Source: Physcomitrium patens (Eukaryota; Streptophyta; Bryopsida; Funariales; Funariaceae). Taken from it: a DNA stretch of 64,000 bases. Position 1 is the stretch's first letter; every line of letters starts with the position of its first letter. Location of the stretch: positions 7,988,701-8,052,700 of the forward strand of contig NC_037261.1 of assembly GCF_000002425.4 (NCBI RefSeq), in the 5' to 3' direction. Positions 1 to 10,300 of the stretch are shown piece after piece. Under the pieces are notes generated by a model, which did not search any database, was not told where the DNA came from, and saw only the letters and a program-made list of their open reading frames with translations. Made by a program: the position numbers and the translations under genes.

Positions 1-400
1 AACACTCTTTACTCAATAGTGCTTTCTTGAGGCAAATTCTCTATACCCAGACAATGGCATATATGGTGGCTGATTGTGATCCTTATCATAAAGATAAGAA
101 TTTGGTCTCTGTTATTCTTTTTTGAGTATTTCTTCCAAATGTGGCGATAAACTCTTTTAAGAATGAGTTCAAATCACAAAGCAATCATGATCTTTTTCCA
201 TAAAAGATGTAAACTAAAAGAGAGCACTTCTTAATAGAAGTGCACATACAAATCCAACTTGAGTAAATCCATTGGAGTATTGAAAAAGATGCAACTTTAG
301 ATAGAGCTTGACTTATTGCAAAAATCCTTGATATTTTGATCTTGTTCCATCAAACTTTTCAAGCATATTAATCCTTGTCCATGTCATACTTGTAGAAGCA
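1..400 (-). pseudogene. Decayed gag fragment of minus-strand element A0
   Basis: Read on the minus strand, this stretch matches the middle of the gag region of the plus-strand relative at about 3230-3480, for example the block containing the complement of gatcacggtcagccaccat. It carries many stops and no open frame. It belongs to a family-A chromovirus whose 5' LTR lies at 2065-2603 and which runs off the left edge of the window. The gag N-terminus of the same element is near 1690-1830, so gag is interrupted by about 1.3 kb of other sequence. The limits are approximate. Confidence 0.6.
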
Positions 401-1690
401 AAACTCTATAAATTTGGTTGTAAGGTCAATTTACTTGCTTCCTTCAATTATAAAACTTTTTGTTACAAACTCTGATTTTCTTCCATAGACATAAGCATAG
501 TACCTCTATGATTCATATTAGAAATACATGAGATTTCTACTTCTGAGTGTAAATTTTTACTCTTTAATCTAAATTATAAGATAGCATCAATTAAGAGTTT
601 CTTGTAATTGGTGGTGTGAAGTAAAGGCAATTAACAAGAATAAAAGAAGAACAACCACAAAAGAATTGAAATAAATGACATGAAGCAATTACTACACCCA
701 AAACTAAGTCACACTTTGTTCATTGTATTTTTATCTAATAAAAAGTAAATGTAAAAAGTATAAAATATGTTTTTAATAGATAATTTTATTATCTTTTTAA
801 TGACATAAGAAATTTGTAAATCCGAGTTATGAGATTTTAAAGATATGAAGTAAATAATTAAAAAATAAAATAAAAATATTTTACCTCAAAGGTAACATGC
901 CTATAGATCAAGGGTTTGAGCCTCACTAAGGCTCACATGTAGTATATAAAGGTATCTAAGAGAGGCCACAAAGCCTTAGTCTTATCCTCCTAACTACCTT
1001 CAAGGTGCTACAACTCATATAGGACTTGTGCACTCTCCTTCCTATAAGGAATACACTAACTGTTCATCTTCATATTTTCTACTAGAAGGACCAATATTTT
1101 TATAATTTTGACCTTACCATGGTGTTTAAAAATATCCAATTAGCCTACGAATCTATTGTGGCCTTTAATTCTTGGTCTATTTCTTCATAAAGGCTCCCAA
1201 AGTGGTAAAACTCATTTTTACCAAGATCTTAAAAATTACTTTTAAAATTCCTAAATAATTCTAAAAACATTCTAAATAAATTCTGAAAAATTCCATAATA
1301 TTTTTATAATACTAACATCCATTTAAGGCTATATTTTTCTACTTTGGTGATTTTTGATAATAATAAAAAAATAATTTAAATCCATTATGAATCTTATTTT
1401 TTTATATCAATAATTAAAATTATATGAGGTTCTTTTTCATGCTTCTTCTAACTACTAACATTTATACTTTTTTTAAGAGTATATATAGATAGAAAACCAA
1501 TATAAATATTGGTCTTAATAAATAATCCTTAATATTCAATAATAAAAAAAATACTAAAGCAACAAGGATAATTGTCTTGAAGACTTACTAAGACTCTATT
1601 TTCACCACTGACATTCTAATTTTCTATTTTTCTAAGGATTTCTATACTATTTACTATATATTATGCTTTAAAGTATTTTAAATGTATATT
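401..1690. repeat. Unidentified AT-rich insertion within the A0 gag
   Basis: This stretch separates two parts of the decayed A0 gag, so it is probably an inserted repeat. It has a TATA-like tatataaagg near 943-952 and a poly-purine/pyrimidine-rich context like an LTR, but I could not find clear TG...CA ends or a target duplication. No coding frame is recognised. Confidence 0.3.
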
Positions 1691-2064
1691 TTTATTCTAA
1701 AACAAAAAATGAGTCAATTTGATGATTCATACCACTTTTAGAGTATTGACAAGCTTATGAAGATCTGCAATAGATGCAAATCTATTTAAACTTATGTTGA
1801 GAGTTACATTCATATTTTTTCTTTCCATAAATAAATTCAAAAAATTCAAAAAGTTAAATTAAAAGAGGGTAATCTGTAACTTGTAATGAAAATTTTCATA
1901 AAGAAGGATAATCCACTCTCTTTAAGAAAAAGATCAATGTTAAAAAATAAGTTTTTTATTTAAAAGTGGATAGTCCTCAACCTTCAAAATACAACAATAG
2001 AAGTAGAGTAATCTACTCACTTCTCAAACAAGAAAGAAACAATACATTAGTACTCTTGTCTAAT
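1691..2064 (-). pseudogene. A0 untranslated leader and gag N-terminus (decayed)
   Basis: On the minus strand this matches the leader and gag start of element A5 (about 26038-26400), including the conserved leader block before gag and a candidate gag start near 1825. Just inside the LTR (minus strand) it reads attagacaagagtac, a one-base variant of the self-primer binding site seen in the intact element. Stops interrupt the reading frame. A0 and A5 share a leader and gag N-terminus that differ from those of the young element, so they form a subfamily. Confidence 0.55.
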
Positions 2065-2603
2065 TGTCAAAGATATGAATCTTAAAGAAAAAAATCCTCC
2101 ATACTCTCTTGCATCATTAAAAGAAATTAAAAAGTCACTCAAAGATGATATATCATTGAACTAGAATGGCTATTGCTAAAAACAAGTAAACTAGAAAGTC
2201 TTGAAATAAGACTAAAAATTAGAAAGGTATTAACAAGAGTGAAGAAGGCTTTACTCTTACCTCCATATATACTCTTAACTAAGAGCTATGTAGGGATGTT
2301 CTATAGGATCTTAAAAATATGTTGATTTTGCAAGATACATATCTTAACTTACAAGATAAGTTTTCTATATGTGCACCACATAATTATCTTATTTTGCAAG
2401 CTATCAATATGTGGTTAATTTGTTAACCTAGTTTCTAACCTATCAATGAATTACAAATACATTTAAAGTCAAGCAACATCTATGAAGCTTCTAGGAAGCT
2501 TTTCTAAAAGGTCTTATGAAATTAACCTATTTTTATTTATTTTTATCAATTCCTACCTAATCATATAAGAATTTACGAGAATACCTATGTATGTCCATGA
2601 TAG
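2065..2603 (-). repeat. 5' LTR of A0, minus orientation
   Basis: Reverse-complement match to the family-A LTR: starts (minus strand) as a decayed version of tgtcacggacatac at 2603 and ends tttgaca at 2065, about 539 bp against 530 bp in the intact copy. It abuts a truncated plus-strand LTR at 2604, which suggests that A0 inserted into the 5' LTR of A1. Confidence 0.75.
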
Positions 2604-2953
2604 TTGGTAGCTTGTGGTTTAAACTAATCGTGTGGCTCAAGTATAAAAAACTTACCTTGCAAATTAACACAAATGTTTCACAAATTGGATACATGTCAAA
2701 GGTCCTATAGAACATTGTCATATAGTTGTTAATTAGGTAGTATATATGAGAACAATAGTGAAGTATTCTTTACTTTTATCAATTCCTTTTTTGCCTCTAA
2801 TTTAGTTTTAAGAATCTATAGTTTTCTTGTCTTTTGGAAAAAGCCGTTCTAATTTCTTTGAATATACATACTTTCTTATTTCTATTTGTCATTTTAAAAA
2901 AAAAAAAAAATTATACTCATTTATTTTCTTTCATCAAGTTCTTATCTTTAATA
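2604..2953 (+). repeat. Truncated 5' LTR of A1
   Basis: Matches the 3' two thirds of the family-A LTR, beginning at the segment equivalent to gttggaagcttaaagaac and ending in a decayed tgtccctgaca. The TATA box region and the putative transcript start are recognisable (near 2740-2785). Two bases after the end it reads ttgacaagaat, a one-base variant of the self-primer binding site. Confidence 0.75.
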
Positions 2954-3163
2954 AATTGACAAGAATATACTTATAATATTAAAGTTTTTTCTTTTCTTAA
3001 TTAAGAATAGATTATTCTTTTTTTTAATAAAAAATAAGCATATTAGAAGTTAAGGATCACCCTCTTTTAAATTGATATTATCTTTAAGAATTTCTTTTTT
3101 TTCAAGTCTTTTCTTCTACTTATTTTTAGTGATATAATTCATCTTTTTTATTCTAGTGTTATT

Positions 3164-3910
3164 ATGGCAAAGATTATTAAAATAAAGAATGCAAAAAGAA
3201 TTGAAATTTAAAATCCGTTTATAATATTTGGATGGATTTACTCAAGTCAAATTTATATGCATATTTCTATTGAGAAGTGCACTTTCTTGATATGCATATT
3301 TAATAGAAAAAGCTTTAAAATTCATTAATGATTTAAATTTATTCTTAGAAGTATTTATATCTACATTTAGAAAAATTAATCAAAAAAGAGTAGCAGAGAC
3401 TAAGCTCATATCTTTATGACAAAGATCACGGTCAGCCACCATATATGTTGTTGAATTTTAAAACTTTGTTTGCGACATTGACTGGAATGACAAAGCCCTT
3501 ATTAATCAATTTTGGTATGGATTGAAGGATAATGTTAAAGATTTATTATTGAGAATGTCAAAGGCAAAATCTTTGAAATAATTTATTACTCAAGCCATGG
3601 CATGTAATAATCAATTATGTAAAAGATGCTAAGAATAAAGACTTGGCTTGAGAAGAACAAATCAAATAATTATTGTAGCTCCCAAGTTTTTAAAAACTTA
3701 TCTATTAAGACCAAAATCAATGCAAATTGATATGGTATGTTTTAAACCTCTCACAAAGTAAGAAAAGACTTAACGACGTCAAGAAGGTTTATGCTTATAT
3801 TGTGGAGAAGCTAAACTTACTATTCAACATTGTTCAAAGAAACAACACAAATACAAAATGAGAAGCATGGTTTCCAAAGATAACAATATGTTGAAAAACG
3901 ATTTTTTTTA
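3164..3910 (+). pseudogene. Decayed gag of A1
   Basis: Starts as atggcaaagattattaaaat, aligned with the gag start of the young element, and ends in the CCHC zinc-knuckle region (about 3790-3840, readable as CLYCGE...IQHC) and a tag stop equivalent to the intact gag stop. It is shorter than the 1008-nt intact gag and so has internal deletions as well as stops. Confidence 0.65.
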
Positions 3911-5611
3911 GCTATAATAGGGACCATGCAATTGAAATCTTATGTAACTCCTAATAAAGGTCATATTTTTTATTTAGATACCTTACCTTGTTTTACAATT
4001 AAAATTTATTAAGGACAAAAAAATCACAAAGTCTTAGCTTTATTAGATTCAAGAGCCTCAACTTGATTTATAGATGAAGATTTTATCCAAAAATAAGAGA
4101 TATCATTAATAAAATAAAATAAAATAAATAAAAAAATAAAAAAACTAAACTTGTACATGTACAAGTTATAGATGGTCATTTGCTATCTTTTGGAGATATT
4201 ATACATGAGATATAGCAATTAAATATTATAATAATAAAATAACATTTAACATAATAAGATCTCCATCTAATCCAATTATTTTAGAATTATCTTAGTTAAA
4301 AAACTATAATCCTCAAAATAGATTGGAGTTCTGGTAATTTCAATTTTTTTTATAGTTTAATCTAAAATTCCATTAATCAAGTAAAAATACATAAGTCTAA
4401 TACATCCAAATCTATACTAATAGGTACAAGTGCTTTTATATATGCCACCAAAGAAAAGTTACCTTTTGCTTTATATGCCACGTCCATTTTTGATGAAAAG
4501 AAGACATCAAGTTGTATTCTTAATTAGTATGAAGATTTCTAAGATAATTTTGAAAAAAAATGCAGATATTCTTTTAAAGCATCGACCTTATGATTTTTTC
4601 ATTGATCTTCATGAAGGAGCTCAACAATAATTTGGACCAATTTATAGCCTATCAAAAAACAAGTTGTTTACACTCAAAGAATATATTGATAAGAAATTGG
4701 CTATGAATTTTGTATGACAATATAAATCTCCAATTGGGGCTCCTATCTTATTTGTAAAGAAAAAATATGGATCTTTGTAGATGTGTTTGGATTATTGAAA
4801 ACTCAACAAGATTACTATCAAGAATATGTATCTTCTATCTTTAATTTCAAGAATTTTTGATAAATTAAATTAAACAAAGATCTATACAAAAATAGATCTA
4901 CAAGAAACATATAATTAGATACACATTAAAGAAGGAATTGAATGAAAAATTGTATTTTGAACTAAGTATAGATATTTTGAATATCAAATTCATGTTTGTT
5001 GTCTGTTACAAAAACTTAGAGATATAAGATTATATACAAAGTTAAAAAAGTGTGTATTCCACATTACTCAAGTTGATTTCCTAGGATATATCATATCTAA
5101 TGAAGGGCTTATGATGGATCCAAAGAAGATCCACACTATTATAGATTACAAGATTCTAAGAATAATAAAGGATGTACAATGCTTTCTAGGCTTTGTCAAT
5201 TACTATCGAATCTTCATCAAGAATTTTTCTCAAGTTGCAACTCTACTTACATGTTTGATTTTTTAAAATATACTTGAGTAGAATAGAGAAGCCAAAGTAT
5301 CATTTGATGTTTTAAAAAAGAGTTTATTTTTGCACCAATCTTATATTGTATTGACTTCTCAAAGGTATTTTTCATAGAAGCAGATACATTAGACTTTGCC
5401 CTAGATGCAATATTATCACAAATGGGAGCAGATGACAAATTCCATTTAATAGCTTTTTATTCTAAAAACTTTTTAATAGTCGAGATTGATTATGAGTTCC
5501 ATAAAAAAGAACTCTATGTAATTATACATTCATTTCAAGAATAGTATCATTATTTAGAAGGTACTTTGAATCTAATTATTTTATATACAAATTATAAGAA
5601 TCTTAAGTATT
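3911..5611 (+). pseudogene. Decayed protease-RT-RNase H part of A1 pol
   Basis: Protease region near 4020-4300 with the active-site triplet read as D-S-R-A (Arg codon at the usual Gly). The RT region runs 4560-5250, and RNase H runs to the equivalent of the TDHKNL motif. About 250 nt of the RT segment including the YLDD motif is missing between about 4990 and 5000. The sequence stops at the GTATT duplication before the young element and resumes at 11950. Confidence 0.75.
5607..5611. repeat. Target-site duplication GTATT, left copy
   Basis: Identical to 11945-11949. It lies in the sequence coding for the RNase H tail of A1 (equivalent to the intact copy near 9178). Confidence 0.95.
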
Positions 5612-5691
5612 TGTCACGGACATACATATAATTACCTATATGAATAGATAAAAGTATGTAAAAGTAGGTTAATTGTGTAATATCTTCTAGA

Positions 5692-5710
5692 GAAGCTTCT
5701 TAGAAGCTTC
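5692..5710 (+). promoter_or_regulatory. Tandem GAAGCTTC, heat-shock-element-like
   Basis: Two copies of gaagcttc separated by 3 bp. Each is a perfect GAAnnTTC half of a heat-shock element; the ideal spacing would be 2 bp, so this is a gapped element. It lies about 225 bp before the TATA box and is recognisable in decayed family-A LTRs. Confidence 0.4.
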
Positions 5711-5933
5711 ATCGACGCTGCTTTGACTTTATAGGAGTCTATAGTTGACTTTTAGGTTAGAAACTTGGTCAACAAGCTAGCCATGTGCCACGCATGTTGG
5801 AAGCTTAAAGAACAAGCTAACTACGTGGTCCATCCATAGAAAACTTGCCTTGCAAGCAAAGGCATGTGGCCTAGAAAGTCAACATATATTGGAGGTCTTA
5901 TAGAACATCGCCACGTGGCTTCTAGTTAGATAG

Positions 5934-5945
5934 TATATATAGAGG
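5934..5945 (+). promoter_or_regulatory. TATA box of the 5' LTR
   Basis: tatatatagagg, 31 bp upstream of the predicted start at 5965. It is conserved in the other family-A LTRs in the window (for example agtatatatggagg near 25830) and in family B at the same distance. Confidence 0.8.
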
Positions 5946-5971
5946 CAAGAGTGAAGCCCTCTTCACTCTTG
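5946..5971 (+). promoter_or_regulatory. Perfect 11-bp palindrome across the U3/R boundary
   Basis: Arms caagagtgaag and cttcactcttg with a 4-base loop. The predicted transcript start (5965) falls 4 bases into the right arm. Only RNA from the 3' LTR would contain both arms. Confidence 0.8.
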
Positions 5972-5975
5972 TCAA
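5965..5975 (+). promoter_or_regulatory. Predicted self-primer: transcript 5' end complementary to the primer site
   Basis: ACTCTTGTCAA is exactly complementary to TTGACAAGAGT at 6144-6154. It starts 31 bp after the start of the TATA box, where plant transcription normally begins. In Tf1 and sushi-like elements the first 11 bases of the mRNA pair with the primer site and are cut to prime reverse transcription. The start site itself is predicted, not measured. Confidence 0.75.
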
Positions 5976-6143
5976 CTCCTTTCTTGCTTCTAGTCTAGTT
6001 TCAAGGGTCTCTAGTTTTCTTGTATTTTGGCAATAGCCATTCCAGTTTCTTTCTTAATATACATATTTCTATTTTGTCCTATTTCTTTTTGAGAAAAGTC
6101 TCACTTACTCTTTAGCTTTCATCGAGTTCTTGTCCCTGACAGA

Positions 6144-6154
6144 TTGACAAGAGT
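6144..6154 (+). other. Self-primer binding site
   Basis: TTGACAAGAGT begins 2 nt after the LTR end. Pairing with 5965-5975 is 11 of 11 bases and does not extend on either side. The same 2-nt spacing occurs in family B with a different but again matching 11-mer (28359-28369). Confidence 0.8.
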
Positions 6155-6353
6155 ACACTTACAATATCAGAGCTTTGTCTTTTCTTGATTAAGAGTGGAT
6201 TACCCCTTTTTCTTGATAAGACATAAGCGCATTAGAAGTTGCGGATTACCCTCTTTTAAACTGATATTGTTCTTAGTATTTTCTTTGTTATCAATTCCTC
6301 TCTTCTATTTGTTTTGAGCGTTGTTAGACATCTTCTCTTTTCTAAGTGCTACT

Positions 6354-7361
6354 ATGGCAGAGCTTGTTGAAATGAAGAGTGCAATGGCACAGATGCAAGA
6401 ACAATTGAGGGAGTTAATGCTTGCGATGCATCAACTCAATTTACCACCACAAGGAGCAACAAGAATGGTAGGAAGTGAAGATATAGAGATGATTGGGGCT
6501 GCTTCAACATCTGCACCAAACCATGTCCCTTCTCCCAGAATGGAACACCCTTCGAGTGTTAGAGAATCGAGAGTTGCCTTGCCCGAGAAGTTTGATGGTA
6601 CCAGATCCAAGTTTCGAGGATTCATCAATCAGGTCCAACTAGTGATTGAACTTCAATCCCAGAGCTATCCAACTCCAGGGTCACAAGTAAGATTCATTGG
6701 TACACTTCTTTCAGGTTCAGCATTGTCATGGTTTTCATCTTTTCTTGAACGACGAGATCCAATATTGGATAATCTGGAGGCTTTTTTGGCGGAGTTTCGA
6801 TCCATGTTTGGAGAACATGATGCAATTCGTGTTGCAACCAACAAGATCCGTATTTTGCGACAAGGCGATCGATCAGTAACATTATATGCTTCGCAATTTC
6901 GACAACTTGCAACTGATATCAAGTGGGATGATGCCGCACTTGTGAGTCAATTTCTCTACGGATTACAATATGAGGTAAAGAAATTGATGCTTAATTTACC
7001 TGATCCTCAAACATTGAGTCAAGCAATTGACTTTGCTGTGAAGTGCGACAATCGACTTTTTGAATTTCGATCCGAGAGTCGCACAAGTAGGCCTCAACGT
7101 TACTACAATTCAATGGCAACACCGACGTCTCCTCAACACATACCTTCGGAAGTAGAGGATATGCAAATTGATGCGGTACGTTTCAAACCTCTTACTGAGC
7201 AAGAAAAGTCTCGTCGTCGACAAGAAGGATTGTGCTTATATTGTGGAGAACTTAAGCACACTGCTCAACATTGTCCAAAGAAGCGACGTAACTACAAAAT
7301 GAGGAGTACGGCTGTCAAAGAAGACAGTATGTCAGAAAACGAGTACGTCCAGCTACAATAG
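6354..7361 (+). CDS. gag: Gag polyprotein of the young element
   Basis: 335 codons from the ATG in actatggcag. A slightly longer open frame starts at 6321, but 6354 is preferred because the decayed copies (3164, 14858) begin at the equivalent MA-LVEMKSA position. The product would form the virus-like particle and package element RNA. It has a helical N-terminus rich in M, Q and E, a Ty3/gypsy capsid region (about residues 70-235), a linker and a CCHC zinc knuckle CLYCGELKHTAQHC (C-x2-C-x4-H-x4-C) near residues 299-312, followed by a basic tail. It ends at TAG 7359-7361. The pol frame overlaps it in -1 from 7292. Confidence 0.92.
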   Translation: MAELVEMKSAMAQMQEQLRELMLAMHQLNLPPQGATRMVGSEDIEMIGAASTSAPNHVPSPRMEHPSSVRESRVALPEKFDGTRSKFRGFINQVQLVIELQSQSYPTPGSQVRFIGTLLSGSALSWFSSFLERRDPILDNLEAFLAEFRSMFGEHDAIRVATNKIRILRQGDRSVTLYASQFRQLATDIKWDDAALVSQFLYGLQYEVKKLMLNLPDPQTLSQAIDFAVKCDNRLFEFRSESRTSRPQRYYNSMATPTSPQHIPSEVEDMQIDAVRFKPLTEQEKSRRRQEGLCLYCGELKHTAQHCPKKRRNYKMRSTAVKEDSMSENEYVQLQ

Positions 7362-10300
7362 GGACCGTGCGGCTGGAATCTTGTACAACTTCTAATAAAG
7401 GTCCTATCCTCTCCTCAAAACCATCTCCTTGTTTTATAATAGATGTGCGTTTAGGACCTAATAATTACAAAGCCTCTGCCTTGGTAGATTCATGAGCCTC
7501 ATCTTGTTTTTTAGATGAAGAATTTGCTAGATGTCATAGAATATCATTAATACAAAAAACTAAACCTGTACACGTAGAAGTCATAGATGGTCGTCCGTTG
7601 TCTTCTGGAGATGTAACTCACGAAACACTTCCTGTAGATGTAGTAATAAATGGTCATAGTAGTTGCGTAATTTTTAATATAATTAGATCTCCCTCTAATC
7701 CAGTAATTTTAGGCTTATCATGGTTAGAAAAGTATAATCCTCGAATAGATTGGATTTCTCGTAAACTTGATTTTCCTCAGAGCATTAGTAACAGTTCTAT
7801 TAACCAAGTAAAAAACCATGAGTCTAGTATAGTAAAACTCGCACCTATAGGTGCAAAAGCATTTATACACACAGCAAAAGAAAGATCAACTTTTGCTATT
7901 TATGCTGCACCTATTTCTGAAAGCGTAAAGACTTCAAGTGGCATTCCAAGTCAATATCAGGATTATCAAGACGTTTTTGAGAAAAAGAATGCAGATATTC
8001 TTCCTGAGCATCGCCCATACGATTGTTCAATCGATCTCAAGGAAGGAACTCAGCCACCATTTGGACCAATTTACAGTTTATCGCAAGATGAGTTGGCTGA
8101 ACTCAAGACATATATTGACGAGAATTTAGCGAAGAATTTCATACGCCATTCAAAATCTCCAGCAGGAGCTCCAATTTTATTCGTAAAGAAAAAAGATGGA
8201 TCTTTACGAATGTGTGTTGACTATCGAGGACTCAACAAGATCACAATCAAGAACAGGTATCCATTACCTTTGATATCAGGACTCCTTGACCAGTTAAATC
8301 AAGCTAAAATCTATACAAAAATGGATCTAAGAGGAGCATATAATCTAGTACGGATCAAAGAAGGAGATGAATGGAAGACTGCGTTTCGAACCAGGTACGG
8401 GCATTTTGAATATAATGTCATGCCTTTTGGACTCACGAATGCACCAGCTGCTTTTCAACATCTCATGAATGATGTATTTTGTGAATTCTTAGACAATTTT
8501 GTCGTCTGCTACCTAGACGATATCTTGATTTATTCTAAGAATGTTGAAGAACATGAAATACATGTTCGTCAAGTATTACAAAAACTCAGAGATGCAGGAT
8601 TGTATGCCAAGATGGAAAAGTGTGTATTTCACACTACTCAAGTTGACTTTTTAGGATACATCATTTCAAATGATGGTCTTATGATGGATTCTAAGAAAGT
8701 CCAAACAATCATGGATTGGAAGATTCCAAAGACTGTAAGAGATGTCCAATGTTTCTTGGGATTTGCCAATTACTATCGGATCTTCATCAAAGACTTCTCA
8801 CGAGTTGCAGCTCCACTTACACGCTTGACTAGTAAAGATAAATTCCAATGGAATCAAGAAGCGGAAGCAGCATTTGAAGCCTTGAAGACATCGTTTGTCT
8901 CTGCACCAGTCTTATATCGTGTTGATTTTTCCAAGGCATTTTTTATGGAAACAGACGCATCGGATTTTGCCTTGGGTGCAGTTTCATCACAAATGGGATC
9001 AGATGACAAACTTCATCCGATAGCTTTTCATTCAAGAAAATTCTCAGCAGCCGAGATCAATTATGAGATCCACGATAAAGAACTTCTTGCAATCGTGGAT
9101 TCTTTTCAAGAATGGCGTCATTATCTAGAAGGTGCTTCTAGTCCAGTCACTGTGTATACAGATCACAAGAACCTCGAGTATTTCATGTCAGCACGCGTGT
9201 TGAATCGTCGTCAAGCTCGTTGGAGTATGTCTTTGTCAAGATTCGACTTCATTATCACTTATCGGCCAGGAAAACAACAAGGTTTGTCCGATGCCCTGTC
9301 TAGACGTTCTTATTTTGTACCAAAAGAAGGAGATGCAGCTTTTGAGCAACAAAGAACGGTCCTCTTGAAACCGGAGCAATTTCATCTCCGAGCAGTGAAA
9401 TCAACATTGACTGTTGATTCAACTTTTCTCAAGCAAATCCAGTCCAGTATGTCCTCAGACCCTCTTGTTCATGATATCGAGAATAATTCTTCCAAGTCTC
9501 ATGATTCTTCTGAGTTCGAGTTCAAGAATAATCTATTATATTTTGAAGGACGCCTATATGTTCCAGAAGGAAAAGCACGTTTGCGTGTTCTTCAAGCACG
9601 TCATGACTTTCCAGCAGCAGGTCACTTTGGATATAATAAGACTCTAGAACTCATATCAAGAGATTTTTGGTGGCCACAAATGTGGAAATCAGTCAAAGAC
9701 TTTGTACAATCATGTGATATTTGTTCAAGATCAAAAATTCCTCGACATCGACCTTATGGACTTCTTCAGCCATTACCTATACCAGAACAACCATGGTCTT
9801 CTGTTTCTATGGATTTCATCACAGATCTTCCAAACTCAAGATCTTATGATTCTATATTTGTGATAGTAGATCGTTTCACCAAGATGGCACATTTTATGCC
9901 ATGTACAAAATCTATCACAGGTGAAGAAACAGCTAAGCTTTTCATTGATAATATCTATCGCTATTATGGATTACCTAAAGATATCATATCGGATAGGGGA
10001 ACTCAATTTGTGTCGAGATTCTGGAGGACTCTTTTTAAGATTTTAAAAGTGGACATAAAGCTATCTTCAGCTTTCCATCCTCAAACTGATGGACAAACAG
10101 AGCGCGTAAACCAAGTCTTGGAACAGTATTTAAGGTGTACCATCAACTACCAACAAGATGATTGGACAAACCTTCTGCCATTGGCAGAGTTTGCTTATAA
10201 TAATACGGTACATTCCTCCACGCAACAAACACCTTTCTTTGCCAATTATGGCTATCATCCACGACTTGATACTTTTGATTTTTCAAAAGTTGATAATCCT

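Larger units (their letters stand above)
5612..6141 (+). repeat. 5' LTR of the young element
   Basis: 530 bp, begins tgtcacgg and ends ccctgaca, with short inverted ends TGTCA...TGACA. It contains heat-shock-like motifs, a TATA box, an 11-bp palindrome and the predicted transcript start at 5965, giving U3 of about 353 bp and R-U5 of about 177 bp. Confidence 0.97.

Noticed and set aside
6162..6173. tRNA-Met primer binding site (tatcagagc at 6165-6173)
   Set aside because: Nine bases match the classic plant PBS core, but the expected TGG is replaced by CAA and the site lies 20 nt after the LTR end. The adjacent 11-mer with a perfect complement in the LTR, and its covariation in family B, explain priming better.
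6141..6175. LTR extending past 6141 so that the tRNA-like site would be adjacent
   Set aside because: The 3' LTR ends at 11944 followed by the GTATT duplication, and 5'/3' similarity stops at the same base, so the LTR end is fixed.
6431..6922. Minus-strand open frames inside gag
   Set aside because: Shadows of the gag frame on the opposite strand; no motif and not conserved in the other copies.
7359..7361. Gag TAG suppressed by readthrough to make Gag-Pol
   Set aside because: The gag frame meets another stop at 7434-7436 and pol is in the -1 frame, so readthrough alone would not reach pol.
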